Shown: positions 1 to 7,177, counted from the first letter of the stretch. The stretch: DNA of 9,299 nucleotides from an uncultured Pseudorhodobacter sp. (GCA_945957495.1 CAMFLG010000093.1:1-9299); one strand, 5' to 3'. Numbers and translations are program-made. The notes: generated by a model from the sequence alone, not told the origin.

Positions 1-623
1 ATATGGCTGAGGTCGAGCATGATTTTCAGCTCGTTACAGGCCAGAACAAGGCGTTTGCCCGCCTCTGTCAGGCCATCGCCGGTGTCGGGGCTGGACGGAA
101 AGGCGAAGGGCACGCCGTTGCCAAAGATGGTCGGGCGCGACCAGACCGGACCGATCGAACGCAGGCCCATGGCGTGAAAGGCGTGAAGGTTATCAAGGCT
201 GGCGTCAATCGCCTCGGCCCCTTCCATATGCATGATGCCGGCGATGACGCCTTTGGCCATGCAGTCGCGGATTTCTGCCACCGTGCGGCAGACCTTGAAG
301 GCGCCGTTGCTGGCGCGTTCCATCCAGAGCAGGTGCGAGGCCATCGAGAAGGCGACGGGCAGCGCGGTTTCAACCGGGATCAGATCGCCCAAGGGCAGGC
401 TGAAGGGCGGGTTTTCCATCGCGTCCATGTAGTCGGGGGCGTCGTGCGACACCGGCGACGGGATGTAGATGGCGAAGAACCCCGCCGCAAAGCCGCCCTG
501 TTTCATCCGGGGCAGATCAAGGTGGCCGACGCCTTCACCCGTCAGCCAGATTTCGTTGCGCTTTTCGGGGTGCTGATGGAGGCGCAAAAGCAGGTCGTTG
601 TGGCCGTCGAAGGTGGGGAACAT
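1..623 (-). CDS. M19 family membrane-type dipeptidase (partial, C-terminus beyond left edge)
   Basis: This is a zinc metallo-dipeptidase of the renal dipeptidase/M19 (amidohydrolase-fold) family. It hydrolyses Xaa-Xaa dipeptides, and the family often accepts a D residue at the C-terminal position. The first 207 codons are in the window. Visible metal-site motifs are FDGHND (His8, Asp10), the MHMEG glutamate (Glu134) and DLSH (His207) right at the edge. The second half, with the remaining His ligand and the catalytic Asp, lies outside. The family's PVWSRP and PSSPDTG stretches are present. The start is ATG at 621-623, preceded by an AAGGAA ribosome site (631-636) at a good distance. It has no signal peptide, so it is probably cytoplasmic despite the family name. 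It lies 84 bp downstream of the second ATPase gene on the same strand, so it is probably the last gene, or a late gene, of the transporter operon. It is a paralogue of the 6067-7101 dipeptidase: about 60% identical by hand count over the 93 residues ending at DLSH. Confidence 0.93.
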   Translation of the reverse strand, partial: MFPTFDGHNDLLLRLHQHPEKRNEIWLTGEGVGHLDLPRMKQGGFAAGFFAIYIPSPVSHDAPDYMDAMENPPFSLPLGDLIPVETALPVAFSMASHLLWMERASNGAFKVCRTVAEIRDCMAKGVIAGIMHMEGAEAIDASLDNLHAFHAMGLRSIGPVWSRPTIFGNGVPFAFPSSPDTGDGLTEAGKRLVLACNELKIMLDLSH

Positions 624-707
624 GGTGGGTTTCCTTGTGAGCGAAGGTCTTGCGGATGCCCCGGGGCTCTGCCCCGGACCCCGGAGTATTTTGGCCAAGA
701 TGAAGGA
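624..707 (-). repeat. Intergenic GC hairpin, probable dispersed repeat element
   Basis: The 84-bp gap between the second ATPase gene and the partial dipeptidase holds a perfect 7-bp inverted repeat, CCGGGGC (661-667) and GCCCCGG (671-677), with loop TCT. Next come CCCCGGAGTATTTTGGCC and a TTGGCCAA palindrome (691-698). Read along the operon (minus strand), the hairpin lies about 30 nt after the TGA stop. No U-run follows it, so it is not a canonical intrinsic terminator. From memory, the combination of a CCGGGG hairpin with GGAGTATTTTGGCCAAGATGAAG-like flank recurs between genes in Rhodobacteraceae, which would make it a REP-like repeat. Only one copy is in this window, so repetition cannot be shown here. 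It may act as a 3' mRNA stabiliser or partial terminator. Confidence 0.5.
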
Positions 708-1466
708 TCAGCCGTCGAGCATGCGGTCGGCGGAGGCTGCGAAGAGCGAGCGGGCGTAGTCGGTGGTCATGCTGGCGCTGGCCAGGGCGTCGCGGGAAAG
801 CTCCTCTACCGCGCGGCCATGTTGCATCACCAGAATGCGGTCGCACATGTGGTCGATCACGGCAAGGTCGTGGCTGACCATCAGGAAGGTGAGGCCGCGT
901 TCCGCGCGCAGGCGCGACAAAAGGTTCAGGGTTTCGGCCTGAACAGAGGCGTCAAGGGCAGAGGTGGGTTCGTCCAGCAGCAAAATCTCGGGTTCCAGCA
1001 TCAGGGCGCGGGCGATGGCGACGCGCTGGCGCTGACCGCCAGAGAGTTGGTGCGGGTAGCGGAAGCGGAACGAGGTGGGCAGGCCGACATCGGTGAGCGC
1101 CTGCATGATGCGCTGATCGGTGCCCTTCAAACCGTGGATGGCGAGGGGTTCCGACAGGGTGCGGTCGATGGTGTGGCGGGGGTGGAGCGAGGCATAGGGG
1201 TCTTGAAACACCATCTGCACCTTGCGGGCGAAGCCCTTGCCGCGCGGGGTGGGGATCGGTTTGCCTTCGATGCGAATCTGGCCGCCTGTCACCGGGGCAA
1301 GGCCGCAGATCGCGCGCAGGATGGTGGATTTGCCCGAGCCGGACTCACCCACAAGGCCGAAACTTTCGCGGGCCTCGACCGACAGCGACACATCCTGCAC
1401 CGCGCGCACTTCGCGGTGGTTGGCGATGAAGGTGACGGAGAGGTTTTCAATCTCGATCAAAGCCAT
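708..1466 (-). CDS. dppF: Peptide ABC transporter ATP-binding protein (DppF/OppF type)
   Basis: This is one of the two nucleotide-binding subunits that power peptide import at the inner membrane. All the ABC ATPase motifs are visible in the 252-residue product: Walker A GESGSGKST (40-48), Q-loop Gln88 in FQDPYASLHP, signature LSGGQRQR (141-148), Walker B LLLDEPTSALD (162-172) and H-loop His199 in VSHD. The start was set at the ATG ending at 1466 (protein MALIEIENLSVTF), because it aligns with the usual beginning of the domain and lies 1 bp after the stop of the upstream ATPase gene. A further ATG at 1523 would add 19 unconserved residues inside that gene. The protein ends soon after the core domain, without the roughly 60-residue C-terminal extension of typical DppF/OppF (about 320 aa). 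The role is clear; the exact substrate is not visible. Confidence 0.95.
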   Translation of the reverse strand: MALIEIENLSVTFIANHREVRAVQDVSLSVEARESFGLVGESGSGKSTILRAICGLAPVTGGQIRIEGKPIPTPRGKGFARKVQMVFQDPYASLHPRHTIDRTLSEPLAIHGLKGTDQRIMQALTDVGLPTSFRFRYPHQLSGGQRQRVAIARALMLEPEILLLDEPTSALDASVQAETLNLLSRLRAERGLTFLMVSHDLAVIDHMCDRILVMQHGRAVEELSRDALASASMTTDYARSLFAASADRMLDG

Positions 1467-1467
1467 G

Positions 1468-2298
1468 TCAGAGCGCCCAACTTGCGTCACGGTCAAGGCT
1501 GGGCAGCGCCTCGCGGTTGCCACCGATGCGGGGCAGGCAGTTCAAGAGGCCTTGGGTATAGGGGTGTTTGGCGTTCATAAGATCCTTGGCGGCAAGCTCT
1601 TCGACGATGCGGCCTTTGTACATCACCAGCACCCGATCACAGAAGCGCGCGACAAGGCGCAGGTCGTGGCTGATGAAGATCAGGCCCATGCCACGGGTTT
1701 TCACCAGATTGTCGAGGATCGACAACACTTCGGCCTGAACGGTGACATCCAGCGCCGAGGTGGGTTCGTCGGCAATCAGCAGGTCGGGGTTGGGGATCAG
1801 CATCATGGCGATCATCACCCGCTGGCCCATGCCGCCGGAAAGTTCGTGGGGATAAGCCTCCATCACCCGTTCGGGATCGCGGATCTGCACGGCCTCGAGC
1901 GCCTGAATGGCTTTGGCATGCGCCTCAGCTTTGGAGACGCGGTCGCGTTGACGCAGCCCCTCCATCAGTTGGGCGCCGACGCGCATCACCGGGTTCAGCG
2001 AATATTTCGGGTCTTGCATCACCATGGCAATGCGGGGGCCGCGCAGGGCGCGCATCTGGGGTTCAGAGGCGCGCATGAGATCAATGCCGTCAAAGACCAT
2101 CTCATCCGCCTCGATCTTGCCGGGGGGGCGGATCAGGCGCAGGACGGAACGCCCTGTCATGGTTTTGCCAGAGCCGGATTCGCCGACGATGCCAAGACGT
2201 TCGCGGCCAAGGTGGAACGAGACGCCGCGCACGGCCTGCACCAGACCGGCCTCGGTGTCGAAGGTCACGCGGAGGTTTTTCACGGACAGGAGGGTCAT
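1468..2298 (-). CDS. dppD: Peptide ABC transporter ATP-binding protein (DppD/OppD type)
   Basis: This is the other nucleotide-binding subunit of the importer, a 276-residue protein. The motifs are Walker A GESGSGKT (39-46), Q-loop Gln95 in MQDPKYSLNP, signature LSGGMGQR (153-160), Walker B LLIADEPTSALD (173-184) and H-loop His211 in ISHD. The signature carries Gly158 where many DppD proteins have Arg or Gln. Near the C-terminus, HPYTQGLLNCLPR is the start of the oligopeptide-transporter C-terminal (oligo_HPY) region. That region stops about 20 residues later, so the protein is about 50 residues shorter than E. coli-type DppD. The ATG overlaps the stop of the upstream permease gene by 4 bp (ATGA, 2295-2298), which is typical of translational coupling. 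DppD versus OppD cannot be settled from sequence alone. Confidence 0.95.
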   Translation of the reverse strand: MTLLSVKNLRVTFDTEAGLVQAVRGVSFHLGRERLGIVGESGSGKTMTGRSVLRLIRPPGKIEADEMVFDGIDLMRASEPQMRALRGPRIAMVMQDPKYSLNPVMRVGAQLMEGLRQRDRVSKAEAHAKAIQALEAVQIRDPERVMEAYPHELSGGMGQRVMIAMMLIPNPDLLIADEPTSALDVTVQAEVLSILDNLVKTRGMGLIFISHDLRLVARFCDRVLVMYKGRIVEELAAKDLMNAKHPYTQGLLNCLPRIGGNREALPSLDRDASWAL

Positions 2299-3200
2299 TT
2301 GCTGGCGCTTTTCGGATCGAGGACGTCGCGCAGACCGTCGCCCAGAAGGTTAAAGCCAAGCGAGACGATGAAGATGGCAAGGCCGGGCATGGTGGCGACC
2401 CACCATTGTTCGAACAGGAACTTGCGGCCGGCAGAGATCATCAGGCCCCATTCCGGCAATGGCGGTTGCACGCCAAGGCCAAGGAAGCCAAGGCCTGCGG
2501 CGGTGAGGATCACGCCCGCCATATCCAGCGTGACGCGGATGATCACCGAGGGCAGGCACATCGGCATGATGTGGCCCCAGATGATGCGGGCAGAGCCTGC
2601 GCCTTGCAGTTTGACGGCAGCGATATAGTCGGAACTGCGCACCGTCAGGGTTTCGGCCCGCGCCACGCGGGCATAGGGCGGCCAGGAGGTAAGCGCGATG
2701 GCCAGCACCGCGTTTTCCATGCCGGGGCCGAGGACGGCCACCAGCGCAAGGGCGAGGATCAGTTTCGGGAAGGCAAGGAAGATGTCGGTGATCCGCATCA
2801 GGATCGTATCGACCCAGCCGCCGAAATAGCCCGCGATCGTGCCGATCAGAAGGCCCGCCACTGGCGCGGTCAGGATGACCAGCAACACGATATAGAGCGT
2901 GATGCGGCTGCCCCAGATGATGCGGCTGAGGATATCGCGGCCGAAATCGTCGGTGCCCAAGATGTTGCCGGGGGTCAAGGGCGGCAGCAGGCGGCGCGAC
3001 AGTTCCTGCGTGATCGGGTCATGCGGGGCGAGATAGGGCGCAAACACCGCCATCAGCACCAGCGCCAGGGTAATGCCAAGACCGATCATCGCCAGCGTGT
3101 TGCGGCGCAGGCGCAGCCAGGACAGGTAGCTTTGCCCCAGCCGGGATTGCATCCGCGACGCGGGGTTGGGGTCGCGCAGCCATGTGGTCAGGGTGCTCAT
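2295..3200 (-). CDS. dppC: Peptide ABC transporter permease (DppC/OppC type)
   Basis: This is an inner-membrane permease subunit of 301 residues, the usual size for DppC. An OppC-type N-terminal segment, with a membrane helix around residues 37-55 (LAMIGLGITLALVLMAVFAPYLAPHDP), is followed by the typical LGTDDFGRDILSRIIWGSR stretch. That stretch marks the start of the BPD_transp_1 domain. The cytoplasmic EAA-type coupling loop that contacts the ATPases is at about 189-208 (DYIAAVKLQGAGSARIIWGH), and the signature-like LGFLGLGVQPPLPEWG segment follows. It pairs with the DppB-type permease just upstream, overlapping its stop by 4 bp (ATGA, 3197-3200). It also overlaps the downstream ATPase gene by 4 bp. 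The start at 3200 is supported by the overlap and by family length. Confidence 0.95.
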   Translation of the reverse strand: MSTLTTWLRDPNPASRMQSRLGQSYLSWLRLRRNTLAMIGLGITLALVLMAVFAPYLAPHDPITQELSRRLLPPLTPGNILGTDDFGRDILSRIIWGSRITLYIVLLVILTAPVAGLLIGTIAGYFGGWVDTILMRITDIFLAFPKLILALALVAVLGPGMENAVLAIALTSWPPYARVARAETLTVRSSDYIAAVKLQGAGSARIIWGHIMPMCLPSVIIRVTLDMAGVILTAAGLGFLGLGVQPPLPEWGLMISAGRKFLFEQWWVATMPGLAIFIVSLGFNLLGDGLRDVLDPKSASK

Positions 3201-4258
3201 GTGCGCGCCCTCGGGTCCACCAGACGGTAAAGCAGGTCAGACAGCATGTTCAGCCCGATATAGGCCGCGCCGACCACCACGGTGCCGCCCAGAACGGCGG
3301 GCATGTCGGCGACCATCAGCGCATCGGTGATATAGCTGCCAAGGCCCGGCCAGGCGAAGATCGTTTCGGTCAGAACCGCGCCCTCCAGCAGGTAGGCGTA
3401 AGACAGCGCGATCACGGTGATCAGCGGCACCATGACGTTTTTCAGCGCATGTACCCAGATCACCCGGCGTTCGGGCATGCCCTTGACGCGGGCGGTGGTG
3501 ATATATTCCTGCCCCAGTTCGTTCATCATGAAGCTGCGGGTCATCCGGCTGATATAGGCCATCGAGATATAGGCCAGCAGCGAGGCGGGCAGGATGATGT
3601 GGGAAAACGCATTGGCGAACATGTCCCAGCGGCCATTCAGGGCGGTATCGACCATGATCATGCCGGTGTATTGGGTCAGTTCGAAATCCAGCGACATCTG
3701 ATAAACCGCGTCCAGCCGCCCGGGGCCGCCGACCCAGCCCAGATGGCCGTAAAACAGCAAAAGCCCCATCAGGCCCAGCCAGAAAATCGGCATGGAATAG
3801 CCCATCAGCCCGACCAGCCGCACGAATTGGTCAAAGAACGATCCCGGTTTGGTTGCTGCGATCACCCCGGCGGGCACGCCGAACAGCACGCCCAGGATCG
3901 TTGCCAGCGTCGCCAATTCCAGCGTGGCGGGAAAACGTTGCATCACCTCTTGCAGCACCGGCTCGCGCGTGCGGATCGAGGTGCCCAGATCGCCATGCAG
4001 GGTGTTGTTGACGTAGATGCCGAATTGCGTCCACAGCGGCTGGTTCAGGCCAAGCCGTTCGCGCGCCTCTTCCATCTGCGCCTCGGAGGCGCGTTCGCCC
4101 AGGATCGAGATCACCGGATCGACCGGGATGATGTTGGAGATGAAGAACGTCACCATCAGCAGGCCAACGAAGGTGACAAACAAGGTCACGGCCGTGCTGC
4201 CGATCTGGCGCAACAACTGGCCCAAGCGGGACGGGGCGGGATTGGGGATGCTGGTCAT
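3197..4258 (-). CDS. dppB: Peptide ABC transporter permease (DppB/OppB type)
   Basis: This is the first inner-membrane permease subunit, 353 residues. A membrane helix at about 22-44 is followed by the DppB-type periplasmic region (IPVDPVISILGERAS, then RERLGLNQPLWTQF and GDLGTSIRTREPV). Further helices follow, then the EAA-type coupling loop at about 251-268 (EYITTARVKGMPERRVIW) and the conserved LLEGAVLTETIFAWPGLG segment. The start is ATG at 4256-4258. The bases directly upstream on the coding strand (CGCCTTCCCCCG) are pyrimidine-rich and contain no Shine-Dalgarno sequence. The base of a strong hairpin (4267-4290) lies 8 bp before the start. No better start codon with an SD is visible. Translation may rely on coupling or on local structure. 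The gene lies 39 bp after the binding-protein gene. Confidence 0.95.
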   Translation of the reverse strand: MTSIPNPAPSRLGQLLRQIGSTAVTLFVTFVGLLMVTFFISNIIPVDPVISILGERASEAQMEEARERLGLNQPLWTQFGIYVNNTLHGDLGTSIRTREPVLQEVMQRFPATLELATLATILGVLFGVPAGVIAATKPGSFFDQFVRLVGLMGYSMPIFWLGLMGLLLFYGHLGWVGGPGRLDAVYQMSLDFELTQYTGMIMVDTALNGRWDMFANAFSHIILPASLLAYISMAYISRMTRSFMMNELGQEYITTARVKGMPERRVIWVHALKNVMVPLITVIALSYAYLLEGAVLTETIFAWPGLGSYITDALMVADMPAVLGGTVVVGAAYIGLNMLSDLLYRLVDPRART

Positions 4259-4266
4259 CGGGGGAA

Positions 4267-4290
4267 GGCGCGCCCCGTGGGGGGCGCGCC
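4267..4290 (-). promoter_or_regulatory. Intercistronic GC hairpin between binding-protein and permease genes
   Basis: A perfect inverted repeat has two 10-bp arms made only of G and C: GGCGCGCCCC (4267-4276) and GGGGCGCGCC (4281-4290), with a 4-nt loop. It fills most of the 39-bp gap between the solute-binding-protein stop and the first permease start. No U-run follows on the coding strand, so complete rho-independent termination is unlikely. Hairpins in this position are known in other binding-protein-dependent transporters to protect the 3' end of the upstream message, so the binding protein is made in excess over the membrane subunits. The same role is inferred here. It could also act as a partial attenuator. 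Confidence 0.7.
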
Positions 4291-4297
4291 CGTTGCC

Positions 4298-5896
4298 TTA
4301 CTTGGTTGCAAGCCAGTAGGCGACAGCGTCAACGGCGCCGCCGGTGTAGAAGCCCTTCACATTCGCGCGCACGCCGGTTTCGCGGGCTTGCTGGAACATC
4401 ACGATGAAGGGCGAGGTGTCGCGGATCTGCTGTTGCAGTTCTGCGTACATCTCGATCCGCTTGGCCGGATCCTGTTCCAGAACAGCGGCTTGCGACATTG
4501 CGGTCAGCGCACCCGGATCATAGGTGTTGCGCCATGCCAGATAGCCGGTGTTCTTCGCCTCGTCCGAGTTGTCGGGGTTTTCGGCGAAGGTCGAGGAGTT
4601 GGTGTTCGGATCGGGATAGTCCGGGCCCCAGGTTTGCAGCGTGGCGTCATGCTGACGGGCGCGGTATTCCTTGAGCTGTTCAGCCCCCTCGCCCACGTTC
4701 AGTTCCACCGTGATACCTGCCTGACCGAAGGTGTTCTGGATCGACTGCGCCACATCCATCCGGTCGGCGGCGTTGCGCACCGACAGGGTGACTTTCGGAT
4801 CCTTGATGCCAGACTCGGCCAGCAGGGCTTTGGCCTTTTCGATATCCAGATGGTAGGGGTTGTCGTCCACAGCGCCCAGATAGCCGGAGGGCAGGAAGTT
4901 TTCGTGAACGACGGCGGCACCCTTCATCACGGTGTCGGCCATGCCCTGATAGTCGATCGCCCAGCGCATCGCCTCAAGGAATTTCTGGTTCTTGTAGTTT
5001 TCATTCTTCTGGTTGAAGGCCAGATAATAGACCTGACCGCCCACGTCTTCCTGAATGACCACATCGGCGTTGCCTGCCATGCCTGCCACGTCAACTGGAG
5101 TCAGGGTGCGCGCCACGTCGATATCGCCTTTTTCAAGCTGCAGGCGTTCGGTCGCGGCTTCGGGGATATGCTGCATGAAGATCTTCGGGATCTTGGCATC
5201 GCCGCGCCAGTAGCCAGGACGTGCCTCGAGCACATAGCCTTCGTTCGGTTTGAAGGATTTCAGCACATAGGCGCCGGTGCCGGCCGAGTTCGATTTCAGC
5301 CATTCATTGCCCATGTCGCCGCCGACATCATGCGCCTTGACGGTTTCGGCATCGACGATCGACGAAACACCTGCGGTCAGGATGTTATAGAGGAAGGTCG
5401 GCGCATAGGGCTTGTCAACCTTGATGGTCAGCGTGTCGCCTGCGCCCGTCACCATGGCGTCCACGGTGTCTGCCGTCCAGCCGAACTGGTTCAGGATGAA
5501 GGCCGGGGTCTTGTTCAGTTTGACCGCGCGTTGCAGCGAATAGGCCGCATCCTCGGCGCGCACCGGATTGCCGGACGAGAAGGTCAGGCCGGGTTTCATC
5601 TTGAAGGTATAGGTCAGGCCATCTTCGGCAACCGACCAGCTTTCGGCCAGACCGGGTTCCAGTTCCAGGGTGACCGGGTTGATTTCGACCAGACCATCAT
5701 AGGTGTTGTTGACGTAATCCAGGCCGGAAAATTCGTAAGCTTCATGCGGGTCAAGCGACACGATGTCGTCGATGGCCGAGGCGATGACCAGCGTATCCGC
5801 CGGGGTCTCTGCGAAAAGTGCCGCTGGCGCAGCGCCCAGCATAAGCGCCGCAATGGCAACGGCGCCGACCCGGCGAAGGGTGGGTTGAAGCAGCAT
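4298..5896 (-). CDS. dppA: Peptide ABC transporter periplasmic substrate-binding protein (SBP family 5, DppA-like)
   Basis: This is the periplasmic binding protein that captures the peptide and delivers it to the permeases. It is 532 residues, a normal length for SBP_bac_5. A Sec signal peptide is clear: two Arg at 8-9, a hydrophobic core at about 10-28, and a likely cleavage after LFA (Ala29). Family features follow in order: DTLVIASAIDDIVSLDPHEAYE near the mature N-terminus, a GLAESWSVAEDGLTYTFKMKPGLTFSSG block, and the NPDNSDEAKNTGYLAW region late in the protein. The start is ATG at 5894-5896, preceded by GGGAGA (complement of 5904-5909), a good ribosome site. It is first in the operon, facing the divergent dipeptidase. 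Peptide specificity is inferred from the family and from the two dipeptidase neighbours. Family 5 members also carry nickel, haem or glutathione, so the substrate is not certain. Confidence 0.95.
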   Translation of the reverse strand: MLLQPTLRRVGAVAIAALMLGAAPAALFAETPADTLVIASAIDDIVSLDPHEAYEFSGLDYVNNTYDGLVEINPVTLELEPGLAESWSVAEDGLTYTFKMKPGLTFSSGNPVRAEDAAYSLQRAVKLNKTPAFILNQFGWTADTVDAMVTGAGDTLTIKVDKPYAPTFLYNILTAGVSSIVDAETVKAHDVGGDMGNEWLKSNSAGTGAYVLKSFKPNEGYVLEARPGYWRGDAKIPKIFMQHIPEAATERLQLEKGDIDVARTLTPVDVAGMAGNADVVIQEDVGGQVYYLAFNQKNENYKNQKFLEAMRWAIDYQGMADTVMKGAAVVHENFLPSGYLGAVDDNPYHLDIEKAKALLAESGIKDPKVTLSVRNAADRMDVAQSIQNTFGQAGITVELNVGEGAEQLKEYRARQHDATLQTWGPDYPDPNTNSSTFAENPDNSDEAKNTGYLAWRNTYDPGALTAMSQAAVLEQDPAKRIEMYAELQQQIRDTSPFIVMFQQARETGVRANVKGFYTGGAVDAVAYWLATK

Positions 5897-6066
5897 AGTC
5901 GTCTCCCTGTCTTTTTTATCTGGTTTGGCAGCAAGTTAGCAGTGGAGCCCGCGCAAGACTCGGGCGTGTTCCTTGACCGATTGGGCAATTTCCGGCAGGG
6001 CTTGTCAACATCGCCTTTGCGGGCCGTGGCGGCGGTTTTCGGCAAAGTGCCAAGAGGATAGGCAGA
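5897..6066. promoter_or_regulatory. Divergent promoter/regulatory region
   Basis: These 170 bp separate the start of the transporter operon (minus) from the start of the plus-strand dipeptidase, so both promoters should lie here. No convincing sigma-70 pair with 16-18 bp spacing was found on either strand. TTGACC (5973-5978) and TTGTCA (6002-6007) on the plus strand resemble -35 boxes but have no TATAAT-like partner at the right distance. An imperfect dyad, GCCCG (5947-5951) and CGGGC (5961-5965), could be an operator for a shared regulator, but it is short. Ribosome sites flank the region: GGGAGA for the operon and GAGGA (6054-6058) for the dipeptidase. No regulator gene is in the window. 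Confidence 0.55.
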
Positions 6067-7101
6067 ATGACGGCAATTCACATCTTTGACGGGCACAATG
6101 ATTTGTTGTCGTGCCTTTGGCATGAACAGGATTCTACCGGGGCCGGATTTTTTTCGGGCCGCGACGGCGATCTGGATCTGGAAAAGTGCCGCGCAGGTGG
6201 ATTCGCGGGGGGATTCTTTGCCGTCTGGGTGGGCAACGATTCGGCGCATGCCCCCGATCCGATGGCGACGTTCCGCGCCTTCCGTGCGGTGGATGCAGGC
6301 CGGGCGACGCAGGAAACCCTGGGCCAGATCGCGCTGTTGCACCGGATGGCGGCGGCACGACCCGATGCGATCCGGCTATGCCGGTCGGTTGCCGAGATTG
6401 CGGCGGCGCGGGATGCCGGGGCGATTGCCGCCGTTCTGCATATTGAGGGCTGCGAGGGGATTGATGCCGATCTGAACGCGCTGCAGGTCTATCATGCGGC
6501 GGGCCTGCGATCGCTGGGGCCGGTGTGGAGCAGGCCGAACATTTTCGGCCATGGCGTGCCATTCAACTTTCCCGCCAGCCCCGATACCGGGCCGGGGTTG
6601 ACCGAGGCCGGGGTCCGGCTGGTGCAGGAATGTGACCGGCTGGGGATCGTGGTGGATCTGAGCCACCTGAACGAGGCGGGCTTCTGGGATGTGGCGAAGG
6701 TTTCCAGCAAGCCGCTGGTCGCAACGCATTCCAACGCGCATGCCGTCTGCGGCTCGACCCGCAATCTGACAGACCGGCAGTTGGCGGCGATTGCGGAAAG
6801 CGGCGGTGTGGTGGGGCTGAACTTTGGTTGCGCTTTCCTGCGGGCTGATGGGGTGAAACGATCGGACACGCCTGCAACGGACGCGCTGCGGCATCTGGAC
6901 CATCTGATTGATAAACTGGGGGAATCCGGGGTGGCGCTGGGATCGGATTTCGATGGCACGATGATCCCGGATTTCATCAAGGATGCCAGAGGCTTGCCAA
7001 ATCTTGTGAAGGCGATGCGTGAGGCAGGCTATGGCGAGACGCTGATCGGCAAGATCTGCTGGGACAACTGGCAAGGCCTGCTGGGCCGGGTGATCGGGTA
7101 A
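6067..7101 (+). CDS. M19 family membrane-type dipeptidase (complete)
   Basis: This is a complete zinc dipeptidase of the M19/renal dipeptidase family, 344 residues, predicted to cleave imported dipeptides in the cytoplasm (no signal peptide). All expected active-site positions are visible: FDGHND (His10, Asp12), HIEG (Glu127, bridging ligand), DLSH (His200), THSNAH (His221) and GSDFDG (Asp294, catalytic). The start is ATG at 6067 with GAGGA at 6054-6058, 8 nt upstream. It is divergent from the binding-protein gene and shares the 170-bp control region. It is a paralogue of the partial dipeptidase at the left edge, with the metal-site segments almost unchanged and the N-terminal 110 residues much less alike. 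Different residues around the substrate pocket could give the two enzymes different dipeptide preferences. Members of this family also hydrolyse some beta-lactams (renal dehydropeptidase activity), so a side activity is possible but unproven. Confidence 0.95.
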   Translation: MTAIHIFDGHNDLLSCLWHEQDSTGAGFFSGRDGDLDLEKCRAGGFAGGFFAVWVGNDSAHAPDPMATFRAFRAVDAGRATQETLGQIALLHRMAAARPDAIRLCRSVAEIAAARDAGAIAAVLHIEGCEGIDADLNALQVYHAAGLRSLGPVWSRPNIFGHGVPFNFPASPDTGPGLTEAGVRLVQECDRLGIVVDLSHLNEAGFWDVAKVSSKPLVATHSNAHAVCGSTRNLTDRQLAAIAESGGVVGLNFGCAFLRADGVKRSDTPATDALRHLDHLIDKLGESGVALGSDFDGTMIPDFIKDARGLPNLVKAMREAGYGETLIGKICWDNWQGLLGRVIG

Positions 7102-7177
7102 GGCGGGGCGCCGGAGTTTTCGAAAACTCCGGTCCGATTTCTTCAAAGAAATCGGGGCCGCGCGCCCGGATTGCCGG
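7102..7177. terminator. Tandem inverted repeats in tail-to-tail gap, probable bidirectional terminator or dispersed repeat
   Basis: Two strong inverted repeats sit side by side between the converging ends of the dipeptidase and the serine hydrolase genes. The first is a perfect 22-bp palindrome at 7111-7132, with half-site CCGGAGTTTTC. The second, at 7134-7155, has arms CCGATTTCTT and AAGAAATCGG around a 2-base loop. Both are symmetric, so they would fold in transcripts from either side, which fits the convergent position. Neither is followed by a clear U-run on either strand, so termination would be non-canonical; the T/A tracts lie inside the stems. From memory, such GTTTTCGAAAAC and ATTTCTTC-AAGAAAT palindrome pairs occur repeatedly between genes in Rhodobacteraceae. 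Only one copy is seen here. Confidence 0.6.

Noticed and set aside
3..1580. A 525-codon plus-strand open frame opposite the partial dipeptidase and the DppF-type gene
   Set aside because: It is a shadow of two minus-strand genes with full catalytic motifs and shows no recognisable domain.
1222..3230. Plus-strand open frames (1222-2628 and 2406-3230) opposite the ATPase and DppC genes
   Set aside because: They are antisense shadows with low-complexity composition and no ribosome site tied to a recognisable protein.
5973..6007. TTGACC and TTGTCA as -35 boxes of the plus-strand dipeptidase
   Set aside because: No acceptable -10 hexamer at 16-18 bp spacing follows either of them.
3182..6061. 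A 959-codon plus-strand open frame opposite the permease and binding-protein genes
   Set aside because: It is antisense to two well-recognised genes, and its product is His/Gln/Gly-rich without any domain. It arises from the G/C third-position bias of the real genes.
6376..7146. Minus-strand 256-codon open frame under the complete dipeptidase
   Set aside because: It is antisense to a gene with all M19 active-site residues, and its translation looks like random GC-rich sequence.
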